Positions 1 to 8,557 of a DNA stretch of 64,000 nucleotides are shown here, in pieces. The notes beneath the pieces were generated by a model. It was not told the origin of the DNA and searched no databases. It saw only the letters and a list, made by a program, of their open reading frames with translations. The translations under genes and the position numbers were made by a program. Position 1 is the stretch's first letter. The number at the start of each line of letters is the position of its first letter. The stretch is from positions 62,001 to 126,000 of the forward strand of contig JACPVX010000057.1 in the NCBI GenBank assembly GCA_016191555.1. The letters are read 5' to 3'. This DNA comes from Bacteroidota bacterium (GTDB lineage Bacteria > Bacteroidota > Bacteroidia > Cytophagales > Cyclobacteriaceae).

Positions 1-531
1 CATGCCTTTGCCCACTTTGGCATAACGCAATGGCGAGTAAGTAGTGATGCCCGCACACAATAATGGGGCAACAGCCTTGAGATCGAGTTTATCAGAGATG
101 TGCAGCACATATTTTTTATCGACTACAATTTGCGAAGAGTATCCACCCTGTGCAATGGTTTTGCCATCGCGCTCATACGCATTGTATGTGCCTGTCATTC
201 CTTCTTCGCAATATTGCTCTAAATCATTCATGCAATTCTTGCAGTTGCGACAAGAGTCTACCATTACACCTACTCCGGCCAGTTCGCCAACTTTAAATTC
301 TTTTACGTTGTCACCAACGCGTGTTACTTTTCCTACAATTTCGTGCCCTGGCACCATCGGATACATGGAGCCACCCCATTCGTTGCGCGCCTGATGCAAA
401 TCGCTATGGCAAACACCACAATACAGAATTTCTACTTGTACATCATCCGGACGAAGGTCTCTTCGCTCAAATTGAAATGGTGCGAGTGGTGTGGTGGCAC
501 TGAGGGCAGCGTAGGCTTTGGTAGGGATCAT
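1..531 (-). CDS. Zinc-dependent alcohol dehydrogenase (YahK/CAD-like), C-terminus outside window
   Basis: This gene is absent from the ORF track because it runs off the left edge. I read it directly on the minus strand, from ATG at 531 down to base 1, with 177 open codons. The product starts MIPTKAYAAL. It carries the catalytic zinc motif CGVCHSDLH and the GHEIVGKV motif of medium-chain alcohol dehydrogenases. The structural-zinc cysteine cluster appears as CRNCKNC with a downstream C in YCEEG. The pattern CGVCHSD with an early GHE is typical of the YahK/cinnamyl-alcohol-dehydrogenase group, which reduces aldehydes with NADPH in the cytoplasm. The Rossmann cofactor domain lies beyond the window, so cofactor preference cannot be read. 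It stands upstream of no other minus-strand gene in the window and is probably monocistronic. Confidence 0.9.
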   Translation of the reverse strand, partial: MIPTKAYAALSATTPLAPFQFERRDLRPDDVQVEILYCGVCHSDLHQARNEWGGSMYPMVPGHEIVGKVTRVGDNVKEFKVGELAGVGVMVDSCRNCKNCMNDLEQYCEEGMTGTYNAYERDGKTIAQGGYSSQIVVDKKYVLHISDKLDLKAVAPLLCAGITTYSPLRYAKVGKGM

Positions 532-594
532 AGTCTAATGTTTTATTAACGTGTTAACAAATAGATTCTAGTTATGTTACTAGTCATCGTTGTT

Positions 595-1788
595 TTAAGG
601 TGTATTCACTTCATGAAAACCTCCTTCTGAATTATCCGTCCAGCTCATTGGATAATTTTTGTCAATAAACTCCAAGGATTGATCGGTTAAATGAAGCGGA
701 TGAAACGTATCGATCATCACCGCCAGCTCATGGGTTTCTTTGGCGCCAATACTTTTTTCTACCGTGCCAGGATGAGGGCCGTGTGGCAAACCTCCGGGGT
801 GTAATGTGAAAGACCCGCGATCGATTCCTCTGCGACTCATAAAATTTCCTTCGGCATAGTAGAGTACCTCATCACTATCAATATTGCTGTGATTGTAAGG
901 TGCCGGAATAGCCTGTGGATGGTAATCAAACAAACGTGGTACAAATGAGCACACCACAAAATTGCGCGCCTGAAAAGTTTGGTGCACCGGAGGCGGTTGG
1001 TGAATACGCCCGGTGATCGGTTCGAAGTCGTGGATAGAAAAAGCGTAAGGCCATAAAAATCCATCCCACCCAACGAGATCAAGCGGACTATAATCATAAA
1101 CATAATTGTGCAAAAAGCCCTGCTTCTTAATCTTCACTAAAAAATCTCCACGACTCGTATCGGTAATTAATTCGTAGGGTGCACGAATGTCGCGCTCGCA
1201 ATAAGGTGAGTGCTCAAGCAACTGTCCTAAATCATTGCGATAGCGTTTTACAGTTTCAATCGGTGAAGCAGATTCGGTTATCAACAAGCGAAGTGGCCCT
1301 TCCTCAAATTCAAATTTGTAAATCACCGTGCGTGGAATCATAATGTAATCGCCTTGGCGCACATCCAACTTTCCGAAAGGAGAAATTAAAACACCTTTGC
1401 CATCATGCACGAAAATTAGTTCGTCACCTTCTGCATTCTTATAGAAATAATCCATTTTTCGCTGACGTGGCGAGCAAATGGAAATAGCACAGTCGTTGTT
1501 CATCATCAGCACTTTGCGTGCCGACAAATAATCTTCACCCGTTACAGCAACTTTTGATGTGTTCAAGTGTGTTTGCCGAAGTGCGTAATCTTCGATTCGT
1601 TTCGCACCGTAACGAGTAGGCTCCCCAATCGATTTGATGCGTGTAGGAGGATGTATGTGATACAAGTTGGAATAGATGCCCGAAAAACCTTCCGAACTCA
1701 CTAACTCTTCTTTGTACAAGCTGCCATCTGGCTGCCGAAATTGGGTATGTCTTTTGGGTGGTATGTTGCCTAAGCGATGGTAATACAT
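595..1788 (-). CDS. hmgA: Homogentisate 1,2-dioxygenase
   Basis: The 397-residue product resembles the Bacteroidota form of homogentisate 1,2-dioxygenase. This non-haem iron enzyme opens the ring of homogentisate to maleylacetoacetate in tyrosine and phenylalanine breakdown. Family signatures are the N-terminal YYHRLGNIPPKRHTQFR block, the central cupin region with NHSNIDSDEVLYY, and the C-terminal LHPGGLPHGPHPG, which supplies iron-binding histidines and the glutamate-containing segment that follows. The length is slightly below the roughly 430-440 residues of proteobacterial enzymes, as is usual for this clade. The start MYYHRL matches the conserved N-terminus. No other tyrosine-catabolism gene lies beside it in this window, so it seems to be a single gene here. 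The downstream alcohol dehydrogenase is not obviously linked in function. Confidence 0.9.
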   Translation of the reverse strand: MYYHRLGNIPPKRHTQFRQPDGSLYKEELVSSEGFSGIYSNLYHIHPPTRIKSIGEPTRYGAKRIEDYALRQTHLNTSKVAVTGEDYLSARKVLMMNNDCAISICSPRQRKMDYFYKNAEGDELIFVHDGKGVLISPFGKLDVRQGDYIMIPRTVIYKFEFEEGPLRLLITESASPIETVKRYRNDLGQLLEHSPYCERDIRAPYELITDTSRGDFLVKIKKQGFLHNYVYDYSPLDLVGWDGFLWPYAFSIHDFEPITGRIHQPPPVHQTFQARNFVVCSFVPRLFDYHPQAIPAPYNHSNIDSDEVLYYAEGNFMSRRGIDRGSFTLHPGGLPHGPHPGTVEKSIGAKETHELAVMIDTFHPLHLTDQSLEFIDKNYPMSWTDNSEGGFHEVNTP

Positions 1789-1931
1789 AACATCAGGATT
1801 TGAAGTGACAAGTTAGTGCAGTTGGTGAACAAAATGTAAAGTCAGTAAAACTTTATTCAGCGCAACGCACAAGGTAAAATATACCAAAGAGAATGAGTAC
1901 CTGTGTCTAGCTAAAGAAAACGATCAAATTC

Positions 1932-3512
1932 TTAATGCGAAGGCAACGGGTCAATAAAATTGCCTTTGTAATTCCGCAAGCGATAAAAGAAAATATACCG
2001 CATCGGTTTATTAGCACGTGTGATGGTGACGGTGTCCATTGGTTCGATCCGCTCAAAATAGTTTCCGAAGAGCTCATTCGGATCGCGATAAAAATTGCTA
2101 AGGGCCACGTGGTAATAATCTTTTCCTTTTTCAATGCCACCGCGCTTGCTGTTCAGCCACGCATACATGTGAATATCGTCCAAGGTTCCTATGCCAAATA
2201 CTTTTCGGTGATTGTATTGTGCAACATAAAAATCTAAGTGGGCAGCAGGAAACATTTTATTCGAAATGAGATCAGATTGTGGAGCCATGTTTCCCTGTGT
2301 CTCCTCGCGGGTAGCTACTTTTTTAAATGACTCATTTACCTGATGCCATCCGTACATGTCTTGCGTGAAGTCATCTTCGCCAAATGTTTTCATCTCCGTT
2401 GTTTTGCCAAGCTGCACCGGTGAGTAATTAATGAGCCACACGGCAATAATCAGAAGTACTACTAAAAACACAGGCCCCGCTTTCATCCAATACCAAGCCT
2501 TCGCCTGATTTTCGTGCGAAGCCCAGTAAGCTGCCGCCAATACAATCAACGAAACAAATGCCGGTGCCGACCAATGAGGTAGCGTTGAACGGAAAACTGA
2601 AAATGATGTAAACACTGCCCAGAGCGGTAGCGCTTGGCAAAGAAGAAGTTTTGCGTAAGTGGAATTGATAAACTCTTTTTTACGAAACCACGCTACTAAA
2701 GCAATCACGATTAATACGTAAACGATTGGATTGTTGTAGGCAAATTGCCCCAGCACTTCGGTCAAAAAATAATCCGGACGGATTTCCCATGCAGGTGTAA
2801 CGCGACCAGAGTGATAATTGAAGCTGATAAAATTATTTTGAATGTTCCAGATTAATATGGGTAGGAGGAATACAGCAGAAATCATTCCCGAGAGGTAAAA
2901 GGAAACTTCTTTCAGCCATTCACGATTGAATAAAAACACATAAACAAAAACACCAATCCACAAGAATGCGCCTTGGTATTTCGACAGCATAGCCAAGCCG
3001 GCATAAATGCCAAACAAAAGAATTTTTTTACGGCTTTGTTTATCGATGGGATGGGTCGGTAAAAAATCGATCATTACCTGAAGTGCCAGCAGCCAAAATA
3101 AAATAAGAGGTGAATCGGGGATGAAAGAAAAACCGGCAATGATAAAGCAGTAGATGGAACCAGTATAAAGTAAAGCGGCATACAAGCCGGTGCGCTCATC
3201 TTTTACCTTTACTCCAATGCGATAGATAAGCCAGGTGCTTACGGCTGATAAACAGATCGGGCCAAAGCGCAGAAAGAAGTCATCCGTAAAAAAATGATGA
3301 AGCGAAAAAATGTCGCCAACAACTCCCACCATCAACGGATGATCAAAATGACTCCAATCCGGGAAGAGCACGAAGTTCCAATAATAAACTTCATCGATGC
3401 CCAACTCCAGCGTAAGCGCTAAAAGGATGCGTACAATATAGCCCACACCAATCAACATTAGCACTTTTTTTTGAGTAGCTGGTAAATCTTGCAAACGCTT
3501 GATCATTTTCAA
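1932..3512 (-). CDS. GT39-family (ArnT/PMT-like) integral membrane glycosyltransferase
   Basis: This 526-residue protein has about eleven or twelve hydrophobic segments followed by a soluble periplasmic C-terminal part from about residue 400. The short loop after the first membrane segment contains the acidic pair D40-E41 in LGIDEVYYW, followed by DHPLMVG. That is the signature of the dolichyl-phosphate-mannose transferase/ArnT superfamily, which uses polyprenyl-phosphate sugars as donors on the outer face of the inner membrane. The acceptor (lipid A, another glycolipid or a protein) cannot be told from sequence. It lies 18 bp downstream of the GT9 gene on the same strand and is probably co-transcribed with it, which favours a role in surface glycan assembly. 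An alternative start at MIKRLQ lies two codons in. Confidence 0.85.
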   Translation of the reverse strand: MKMIKRLQDLPATQKKVLMLIGVGYIVRILLALTLELGIDEVYYWNFVLFPDWSHFDHPLMVGVVGDIFSLHHFFTDDFFLRFGPICLSAVSTWLIYRIGVKVKDERTGLYAALLYTGSIYCFIIAGFSFIPDSPLILFWLLALQVMIDFLPTHPIDKQSRKKILLFGIYAGLAMLSKYQGAFLWIGVFVYVFLFNREWLKEVSFYLSGMISAVFLLPILIWNIQNNFISFNYHSGRVTPAWEIRPDYFLTEVLGQFAYNNPIVYVLIVIALVAWFRKKEFINSTYAKLLLCQALPLWAVFTSFSVFRSTLPHWSAPAFVSLIVLAAAYWASHENQAKAWYWMKAGPVFLVVLLIIAVWLINYSPVQLGKTTEMKTFGEDDFTQDMYGWHQVNESFKKVATREETQGNMAPQSDLISNKMFPAAHLDFYVAQYNHRKVFGIGTLDDIHMYAWLNSKRGGIEKGKDYYHVALSNFYRDPNELFGNYFERIEPMDTVTITRANKPMRYIFFYRLRNYKGNFIDPLPSH

Positions 3513-3530
3513 TTTTATTGTATTATGAAG

Positions 3531-4769
3531 CTATGCTTTAGCCGATGATAAAGACGAGGTGTCGAGAAGATAATTTCTTAATCGCGTTGTTACCACTTTT
3601 GGAGAGATGCCAGTAATGCAAGGTCTCGCCTCGCAACTTGTTTTACGATGGTTGCTGGCACTTACGCAGGGTGAGCAAGGCAGTCCGAGATAGAAAGGCT
3701 CGGCATTTCCACCTATGGGTAAATAGAGGGCTGGAGTCTCAGGGCCGAATAACACAAAAACTTTGAGTGGCGTCACCGCAGCAAAATGTGCCGGGCCAGA
3801 ATCATTCGTCAGCATGAAGGTACTGATCTGATACAACGGCACAAGTTCTTCAAATTGAAACACACCGGATGAATTAACACAACGCGCATGGTTTATTAGA
3901 TCACTCACTTTTTGTACGTAGTCTCGTTCTGCTGGTGAGCCGGTGAGTACAATCAATATATTGGGAAATTCAGCCAACAGGTTTCTGCCTACTTCCGCAA
4001 AATTTTCCTGCATCCATCTGCGCTGGGGAAGAAGGTCAGAAGCATTTACATTGAGCAACACTACCAATTCGTTCGTCCAAGTTGGGTATAAAATTTTTAT
4101 TTTTTGACGCACCGCAATGATTCCTGATTCAACGACAGGGGCTCTCTCTAATTTTAAACTTTCGAATGGTACTTCAATTGTTGGATAGGCGTTTTGAAAA
4201 TTTCTCAAGGCTTTGTTAATCAACGAAACAAAGTTGACGGCAATGTGCACATGCGGGTTGTAGCGTACGGATTTGTTAATAATATTTCCGCGAAACAAAC
4301 CTTCATCATGCAAATTGGTGAAGCCAACCCGATCGCGTGCTCCGCTGAAAAAACTGAGCAAGGCAGTGAATCGTGAAAACAACTCGAGATCAATCACCGT
4401 AGTAATTTTATTTTTTCGGCACCAGAGCATAAACCGGATAACCTCTCCGGTAAGCTGAAAGAGATTATCTGAATTCATTTTGAAAATGTTTTCAGATGGA
4501 ATGGTGTTTAGCAGAACAAGGCTTTTGTAGTTTTTGGTGAAGATCGCAAAGTACAAAGTGGCGTTGCTCTCATTTTTCAGTTTGCGCATGGCAGGATCAA
4601 CAATGATGGAGCTGCCCATTTCAGAAAGCTCAATAAAAAGCGTGCGACTGACATCGGGTTTCACGGAACGACCTCGGAATAAATCGATCAGCCAGACAAA
4701 CGGCATGATGAGCAAACAAAGCACCACACCCACATTCTGATCAATCTTGCGCATCGAGTCTACTGTCAT
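3531..4769 (-). CDS. GT9-family glycosyltransferase (heptosyltransferase-like)
   Basis: The 412-residue product has the two-lobed GT-B layout of ADP-heptose:LPS heptosyltransferases. An N-terminal hydrophobic stretch (about residues 13-28) may anchor it to the membrane. The N-terminal lobe opens with the RTLFIELSEMGSSII segment, which replaces the usual glycine-rich phosphate loop. The C-terminal lobe has LTNDSGPAHFAA and VLFGPETP, the best-conserved donor-binding signatures of family GT9. A cysteine-rich tail (CSPCVSASNHRKTSCE) matches a pattern seen in many Bacteroidota members of this family. The donor is probably a nucleotide-linked heptose or related sugar and the product part of a surface glycan. 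It is the first gene of a two-gene minus-strand unit with the GT39 gene. An alternative start, MRKIDQ, is five codons downstream. Confidence 0.87.
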   Translation of the reverse strand: MTVDSMRKIDQNVGVVLCLLIMPFVWLIDLFRGRSVKPDVSRTLFIELSEMGSSIIVDPAMRKLKNESNATLYFAIFTKNYKSLVLLNTIPSENIFKMNSDNLFQLTGEVIRFMLWCRKNKITTVIDLELFSRFTALLSFFSGARDRVGFTNLHDEGLFRGNIINKSVRYNPHVHIAVNFVSLINKALRNFQNAYPTIEVPFESLKLERAPVVESGIIAVRQKIKILYPTWTNELVVLLNVNASDLLPQRRWMQENFAEVGRNLLAEFPNILIVLTGSPAERDYVQKVSDLINHARCVNSSGVFQFEELVPLYQISTFMLTNDSGPAHFAAVTPLKVFVLFGPETPALYLPIGGNAEPFYLGLPCSPCVSASNHRKTSCEARPCITGISPKVVTTRLRNYLLDTSSLSSAKA

Positions 4770-4811
4770 ATGGGTAGTTGGGTTTATTTACTGTTGTGGA
4801 CGTTTTCGGGG

Positions 4812-4842
4812 CAAAAATAGCTTGCTGACAGTTAAGATAAAA
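4812..4842 (-). promoter_or_regulatory. Candidate Bacteroidota promoter for the GT9-GT39 unit
   Basis: On the minus strand the sequence TATTTTTG (4819-4812) matches the -7 consensus TAnnTTTG exactly. A T-rich TTTT, close to the -33 TTTG element, sits 19 bp upstream. The predicted transcript start would be about 35-40 bases ahead of the GT9 start codon. This is a consensus match only. Confidence 0.4.
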
Positions 4843-4970
4843 GATTGTCTTCCCCTAACTACATTGGTTGGTTTGCCTTACGTACTTCAAATGCAGGTCT
4901 GTGACTCCTTTATGTGAAAAGGATTTTCTCAGCCGTTACACGGATAGGGATTTTGAAGAGAAGTTATCAA

Positions 4971-6596
4971 CTACATCTTTCCCCTATTCAAATCTGGAAT
5001 ACGATCGAACAACTTGATCGCTTGCTGAAGCACTTCGTTAGTTTCGTTGAAGATCGGATAGAAATGGCTGTTGTCCCACACATGGCGCGCCACCTCTGCT
5101 TTGATGTAGACTTGAAACAACTTTTTGTTTTTATTCAAATCTTTAAGGTCGGGAGGGATGTTATTTTTCTTGCCCAATTCTACTACTTGGTTCAGCATGG
5201 CATCGCTCACCACAAAGTTTTGCTGATAATCGCGGAACCCTTTGGCTTGTAAATTTTTAGTGTTCATTTCAGCATAGTTGAAACAATACTCGCGCAACAC
5301 GTTGGCAAAAGATAGCTCATTGAAATATTTGCTGCTGAGGGTAGTATCAAGCGGCACAAAGTAATCGGGCATAATGCCACCGCCACCATACACGGTACGG
5401 CCATTGAGGGTTTTGTATTTGAGTGAGTCGTTGAACTTAATGCTGTCGGCTGTAAAAAATTCACCATGCTTGTAGCGCTTGGCAATATCACGATCATAGT
5501 CGTCCGAATTTTCGTATGGTTTTTGGATGGAGCGACCGCTCGGTGTATAGTAGCGAGAAATGGTAAGGCGTACTTCAGAGCCATCATTTAAGTCAAACGG
5601 ACGTTGCACTAATCCTTTTCCGAAAGATCTGCGGCCTACAACCAGTGCGCGATCATTGTCTTGTAAGGCACCACTTACGATTTCAGAAGCAGACGCGCTG
5701 CCTTCATTCACCAATACAATCAGGTCGCCTTGCTCGAAATCGCCCTCGTTGGTAGCTACTGCATTTTCGTTGTATCTTTTTTCTTGTCCGTTCGTGAAAA
5801 CGATTTTTTCTCCGACCGGTAGAAATTCGTCCGCTACCGCAATGGCCTGATCCATGTATCCACCCGGGTTGCCTTGCAGATCGAGGACGAGTTTTTTCAT
5901 GCCTTCTTTGCGCAACTTGGTCATGGCTGCTTTTACTTCTTCGTGGGTGGTTTGTGAGAAGCGATTGACTTTGATGTATCCAATTTCGGGCTCGATCATA
6001 TACGAGGCATCGACTGAGAATTGCGGAATTTTATCACGGATGATGGTGAAGGTGATCGGTTCTTTTTTGTTTTTGCGCAGCACTTCAATTTTTACTTCAG
6101 TGCCTTTGGGGCCTTTGAGGTGGCGTTGCACATCGCGGTTGGTCAGGTTGACCCCGGCAATCGTGGTATCATTTACTTTAATGATTTTATCGCCACTGCG
6201 CAAGCCAACTGCTTCGGAAGGGCCACCGCTGAGCGCGGCAACGACAAATAACGTGTCGTGAAATATGTTGAACTCAATACCGATGCCTTCAAAATTTCCT
6301 TTCAAGTCTTCATTGGCAGCGATGCGATCGCGTGCGGAGATATAGGCCGAGTGCGGATCGAGTTTGCTCAGTAAGTGTGCGATGGCATCTTCTACCAGCG
6401 CATCGGTTTTAGTTTCGTCTACGTATTCTTTTTTGACAAGAGTCAGTACTTCGCGCAGCTTTTGGAGATCTTGGTTTACTTCACCACTGCCGCTGGATTT
6501 GTTGCTAAGGCCGGCCCCGATGAGTACACCGAACGCCAGACCGACACATAAAACTAACGGCAAACTGATTTGATGCTTGGAATTTTGGTTCTCCAT
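4971..6596 (-). CDS. S41 family C-terminal processing peptidase (CtpA/Prc type)
   Basis: This is a periplasmic serine protease of family S41. After a short cytoplasmic tail it has one hydrophobic segment (ISLPLVLCVGLAFGVLIGAG) serving as signal anchor. A PDZ domain follows, roughly residues 85-170, with the GIGIEFNIF and GLRSGDKIIKVNDTTI motifs. The peptidase core holds the LDLQGNPGGYMDQA strand, the catalytic serine in NEGSASASEIVSGALQD, and the lysine in GRRSFGKGLVQ. Such enzymes trim C-termini or degrade tagged envelope proteins. I place the start at MENQNSKHQ (6596) because it gives the usual short tail before the membrane anchor. The ORF track begins nine codons earlier at 6623, which cannot be excluded. 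It appears to be a single-gene unit. Confidence 0.9.
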   Translation of the reverse strand: MENQNSKHQISLPLVLCVGLAFGVLIGAGLSNKSSGSGEVNQDLQKLREVLTLVKKEYVDETKTDALVEDAIAHLLSKLDPHSAYISARDRIAANEDLKGNFEGIGIEFNIFHDTLFVVAALSGGPSEAVGLRSGDKIIKVNDTTIAGVNLTNRDVQRHLKGPKGTEVKIEVLRKNKKEPITFTIIRDKIPQFSVDASYMIEPEIGYIKVNRFSQTTHEEVKAAMTKLRKEGMKKLVLDLQGNPGGYMDQAIAVADEFLPVGEKIVFTNGQEKRYNENAVATNEGDFEQGDLIVLVNEGSASASEIVSGALQDNDRALVVGRRSFGKGLVQRPFDLNDGSEVRLTISRYYTPSGRSIQKPYENSDDYDRDIAKRYKHGEFFTADSIKFNDSLKYKTLNGRTVYGGGGIMPDYFVPLDTTLSSKYFNELSFANVLREYCFNYAEMNTKNLQAKGFRDYQQNFVVSDAMLNQVVELGKKNNIPPDLKDLNKNKKLFQVYIKAEVARHVWDNSHFYPIFNETNEVLQQAIKLFDRIPDLNRGKM

Positions 6597-6922
6597 TGAA
6601 GATTGTAAAGTTTTAATAGACACTTAACGCTCGTTTAGCGTCAAGGTTATGTGCAAAAAAAGCAAATAAACGCAGGAGTAAAAAGTTCTTAATGGATTTG
6701 CGATGACGAATGTGGTAGTTGTGGTGGTAAGCGTGCGTCAGCGGGCAAAGGATAGAAGCGGAAAGACAGCCTAAGTGGAAGCAAAATGGGGCTGGCTTGT
6801 AGCGAATAGCCTGGTGGCCGACTGCGCCTCGCGCGGCCATGCCCCCAAGTAGTTGTAAAGCAATTGTTAACAACATATAATTTCAATCGGGAAGGACGTT
6901 TAATTAGTATATTTACTTTTTG
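6597..6922. other. Divergent intergenic region between the S41 peptidase and the RIC-like gene
   Basis: About 326 bases separate two divergently transcribed genes. I see no convincing gene: the listed ORFs here have no family resemblance. A short inverted repeat, ACGCT-N5-AGCGT, lies near 6626-6643. A GC-rich patch (about 6805-6848, CGCCTCGCGCGGCC) stands out from the AT-rich surroundings. A weak -7-like TATATTTA (6908-6915) lies just before the RIC-like start codon. Confidence 0.4.
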
Positions 6923-7681
6923 ATGGAAAAGGCATCGCTAAAAAATAGACGTATTTCGGACCTGGTTGAACAAGACAACGAGGTGGCGCAGGTATTGTAC
7001 TATTTTGGCATCCGGTTTTATGAGCATGCCAACCAAACGCTGGAACAGGTGTGCCACTTGCGCGGGCTGCGGGTAGATCAGATGGAGCGCGAATTGCTTT
7101 CGCCTCGTACTAATTTTCATGAGGAGGATATTCCGTTGTTTTCATATCCGATCGATTTGATCATGGAGTATTTGAAGCATGCGCACTTTTTGTTTGTGAA
7201 GCATAAGCTGCCCTACATTGGTAAGTTGGTCGAAAATTTTAAAGCCAATCATGCGGATTATTTGCAAGTGGAGCGTGATTTGAAAATGTTGTATCCGCTT
7301 TTTCTGGAAGATTTTATTCATCATATCTATGAGGAGGAAGATAGTTTGTTCAAATACATTCGCGCATTGCAAAATGCCGTGAAGAATCGGTATCACTCCA
7401 GTAAGTTGTATTATCAGATGGAGCGCTACTCGTTGCAGCGCTGCGCCATGGATCACGAAAGCCATGATGACGAGATGGAAGGAATTCGGAAGATTACCAA
7501 AGACTATCATTTGACACCGGATGCACCGCTGCATGTGAAGGTAATTTATTCGGAACTGCAGCAGTTTGAAAAAAGCTTGCAGGTACATGCGCGTATTGAA
7601 AACGAAATTTTGTTTCCGAAGGCAATGGCACTGGAAAACCAAGTGCGCATCATTCTAGCCGAAAAAATCAAGTTGAACTAA
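6923..7681 (+). CDS. Hemerythrin-fold RIC/YtfE-like protein
   Basis: The 252-residue product has the arrangement of the RIC family (YtfE, ScdA, DnrN), di-iron proteins linked to repair of iron-sulfur clusters after nitric oxide or oxidative stress. A small N-terminal helical domain (about residues 5-60) resembles the ScdA-N/DUF542 domain. However, it lacks the CCGG-type cysteine motif usual there. The C-terminal hemerythrin-like bundle carries histidines and acidic residues in YLKHAHFLFVKHKLP, FIHHIYEEEDSLF, DHESHDDEME and HARIENEILFPKA. This order and spacing fit a di-iron site. The ORF track starts at a TTG (6920), but the adjacent ATG at 6923 is the better start. It is the first gene of a tight three-gene unit with the DUF3995 protein (1 bp gap) and the thioesterase. 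Confidence 0.8.
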   Translation: MEKASLKNRRISDLVEQDNEVAQVLYYFGIRFYEHANQTLEQVCHLRGLRVDQMERELLSPRTNFHEEDIPLFSYPIDLIMEYLKHAHFLFVKHKLPYIGKLVENFKANHADYLQVERDLKMLYPLFLEDFIHHIYEEEDSLFKYIRALQNAVKNRYHSSKLYYQMERYSLQRCAMDHESHDDEMEGIRKITKDYHLTPDAPLHVKVIYSELQQFEKSLQVHARIENEILFPKAMALENQVRIILAEKIKLN

Positions 7682-7682
7682 T

Positions 7683-8102
7683 ATGGGATGGCTGGCAATT
7701 GTGAATGCCGCTGTTTTTTTAGCACTGGGAGTGCTGCACTTTTATTGGGCGCTGGGATTTACATGGGCGCTGGACGTGGTGGTGCCGGCAAAACCTACAG
7801 GTGAAAAGATGCTAAGCCCGTCTGCCGCTGCCAGCACGATGGTAGGAGTTGGTTTGTGTATGATGGCCGCAGTTCATTTGGCAAATGCCCGATTGTGGTT
7901 GACTGAATTTCCGCAAGTGATAAAGTATGGTACACTGGCAATGGCCATCATTTTTTTGCTTCGCGCGATTGGTGATTTTAAATGGGTGGGATTGTTTAAA
8001 AAAATTACGACTACACCATTTGCCAAAAATGATACGCGGTATTATGTGCCGCTTTGTTTGTTTCTTTCTGCTTCTTCTTTTCTCTTATTTTTTCTGCGAT
8101 GA
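7683..8102 (+). CDS. DUF3995-like small integral membrane protein
   Basis: The 139-residue protein has four hydrophobic segments (about residues 3-25, 48-68, 80-98 and 118-138). It matches the DUF3995 pattern: an N-terminal FLALGVLHFYWALGF motif, a short loop with PAKPTGEKMLSPSAA, a RLWLTE loop and a middle LLRAIGDFKWVGLFKK segment. The function of this family is unknown. It starts one base after the stop of the RIC-like gene, and its own stop overlaps the start of the thioesterase gene (ATGA). All three genes are therefore very likely translated from one mRNA. Confidence 0.8.
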   Translation: MGWLAIVNAAVFLALGVLHFYWALGFTWALDVVVPAKPTGEKMLSPSAAASTMVGVGLCMMAAVHLANARLWLTEFPQVIKYGTLAMAIIFLLRAIGDFKWVGLFKKITTTPFAKNDTRYYVPLCLFLSASSFLLFFLR

Positions 8103-8557
8103 GTTTAAGTCAACTACACCAACTGCGGGAAGTGGCTCGCAGCGGCAACTTTGCTGAGATTGAAAAATTCTTTAATGCTTCGGCTCAATTGAAGCAAATG
8201 CACATTCGCATCGACTTATCGAATATGAGTGAACCGCAAGTTTGCATTGACGAAGTGATGGAAGTGCACAAAGGCGGCATTGGCACTGAGGCCGTTAATG
8301 GTGCGGTGATTGCTTTGTTGGTTGATTTGGCGATTGGGCTGCTGGGCATTCGCCATTATGCGGAGGGAATGACAGCCACTTCGAATTTTAATATAAATTA
8401 TGTGAAGCCGCTGATGGCTAATAAAGTAGTTGTGCGTGCCGAAGAGACGGAAGTAATTGGCAAGCGCATTTTTGGAATAGCTCGAGTCATGAATGAGAAG
8501 GGCGAGGTGTGTGCGTATGCCACCGGCTCGCTCGCATCGGGAATTGTGGTGGGATGA
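8099..8557 (+). CDS. PaaI-like hotdog-fold thioesterase
   Basis: The start is taken at ATG 8099, which forms a 4-bp ATGA overlap with the preceding stop. The ORF track begins 45 bases upstream inside the DUF3995 gene. The resulting 152-residue protein has the hotdog thioesterase layout of the PaaI/YigI group. A conserved HKGGIGTEAVNGAVIALLVD segment contains the glycine-rich turn and the acidic residue at the start of the long helix. TATSNFNINYVKPL forms the dimer-interface strand. Proteins like this hydrolyse acyl-CoA esters in the cytoplasm, but the substrate cannot be inferred. Its place behind a RIC-like protein and a DUF3995 protein gives no clear pathway. Confidence 0.8.
   Translation: MSLSQLHQLREVARSGNFAEIEKFFNASAQLKQMHIRIDLSNMSEPQVCIDEVMEVHKGGIGTEAVNGAVIALLVDLAIGLLGIRHYAEGMTATSNFNINYVKPLMANKVVVRAEETEVIGKRIFGIARVMNEKGEVCAYATGSLASGIVVG

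Noticed and set aside
545-556. Palindrome TTAACGTGTTAA ahead of the alcohol dehydrogenase gene
   Set aside because: It is short, AT-rich and single copy. Too weak to call an operator.
6613-6886. Two short minus-strand ORFs in the intergenic region
   Set aside because: They overlap each other in different frames, are rich in Arg/Pro/Ser from a GC-rich patch, and resemble no family.
7142-7642. 166-residue minus-strand ORF
   Set aside because: It is the shadow of the hemerythrin-like gene. The opposite strand has clear family motifs.
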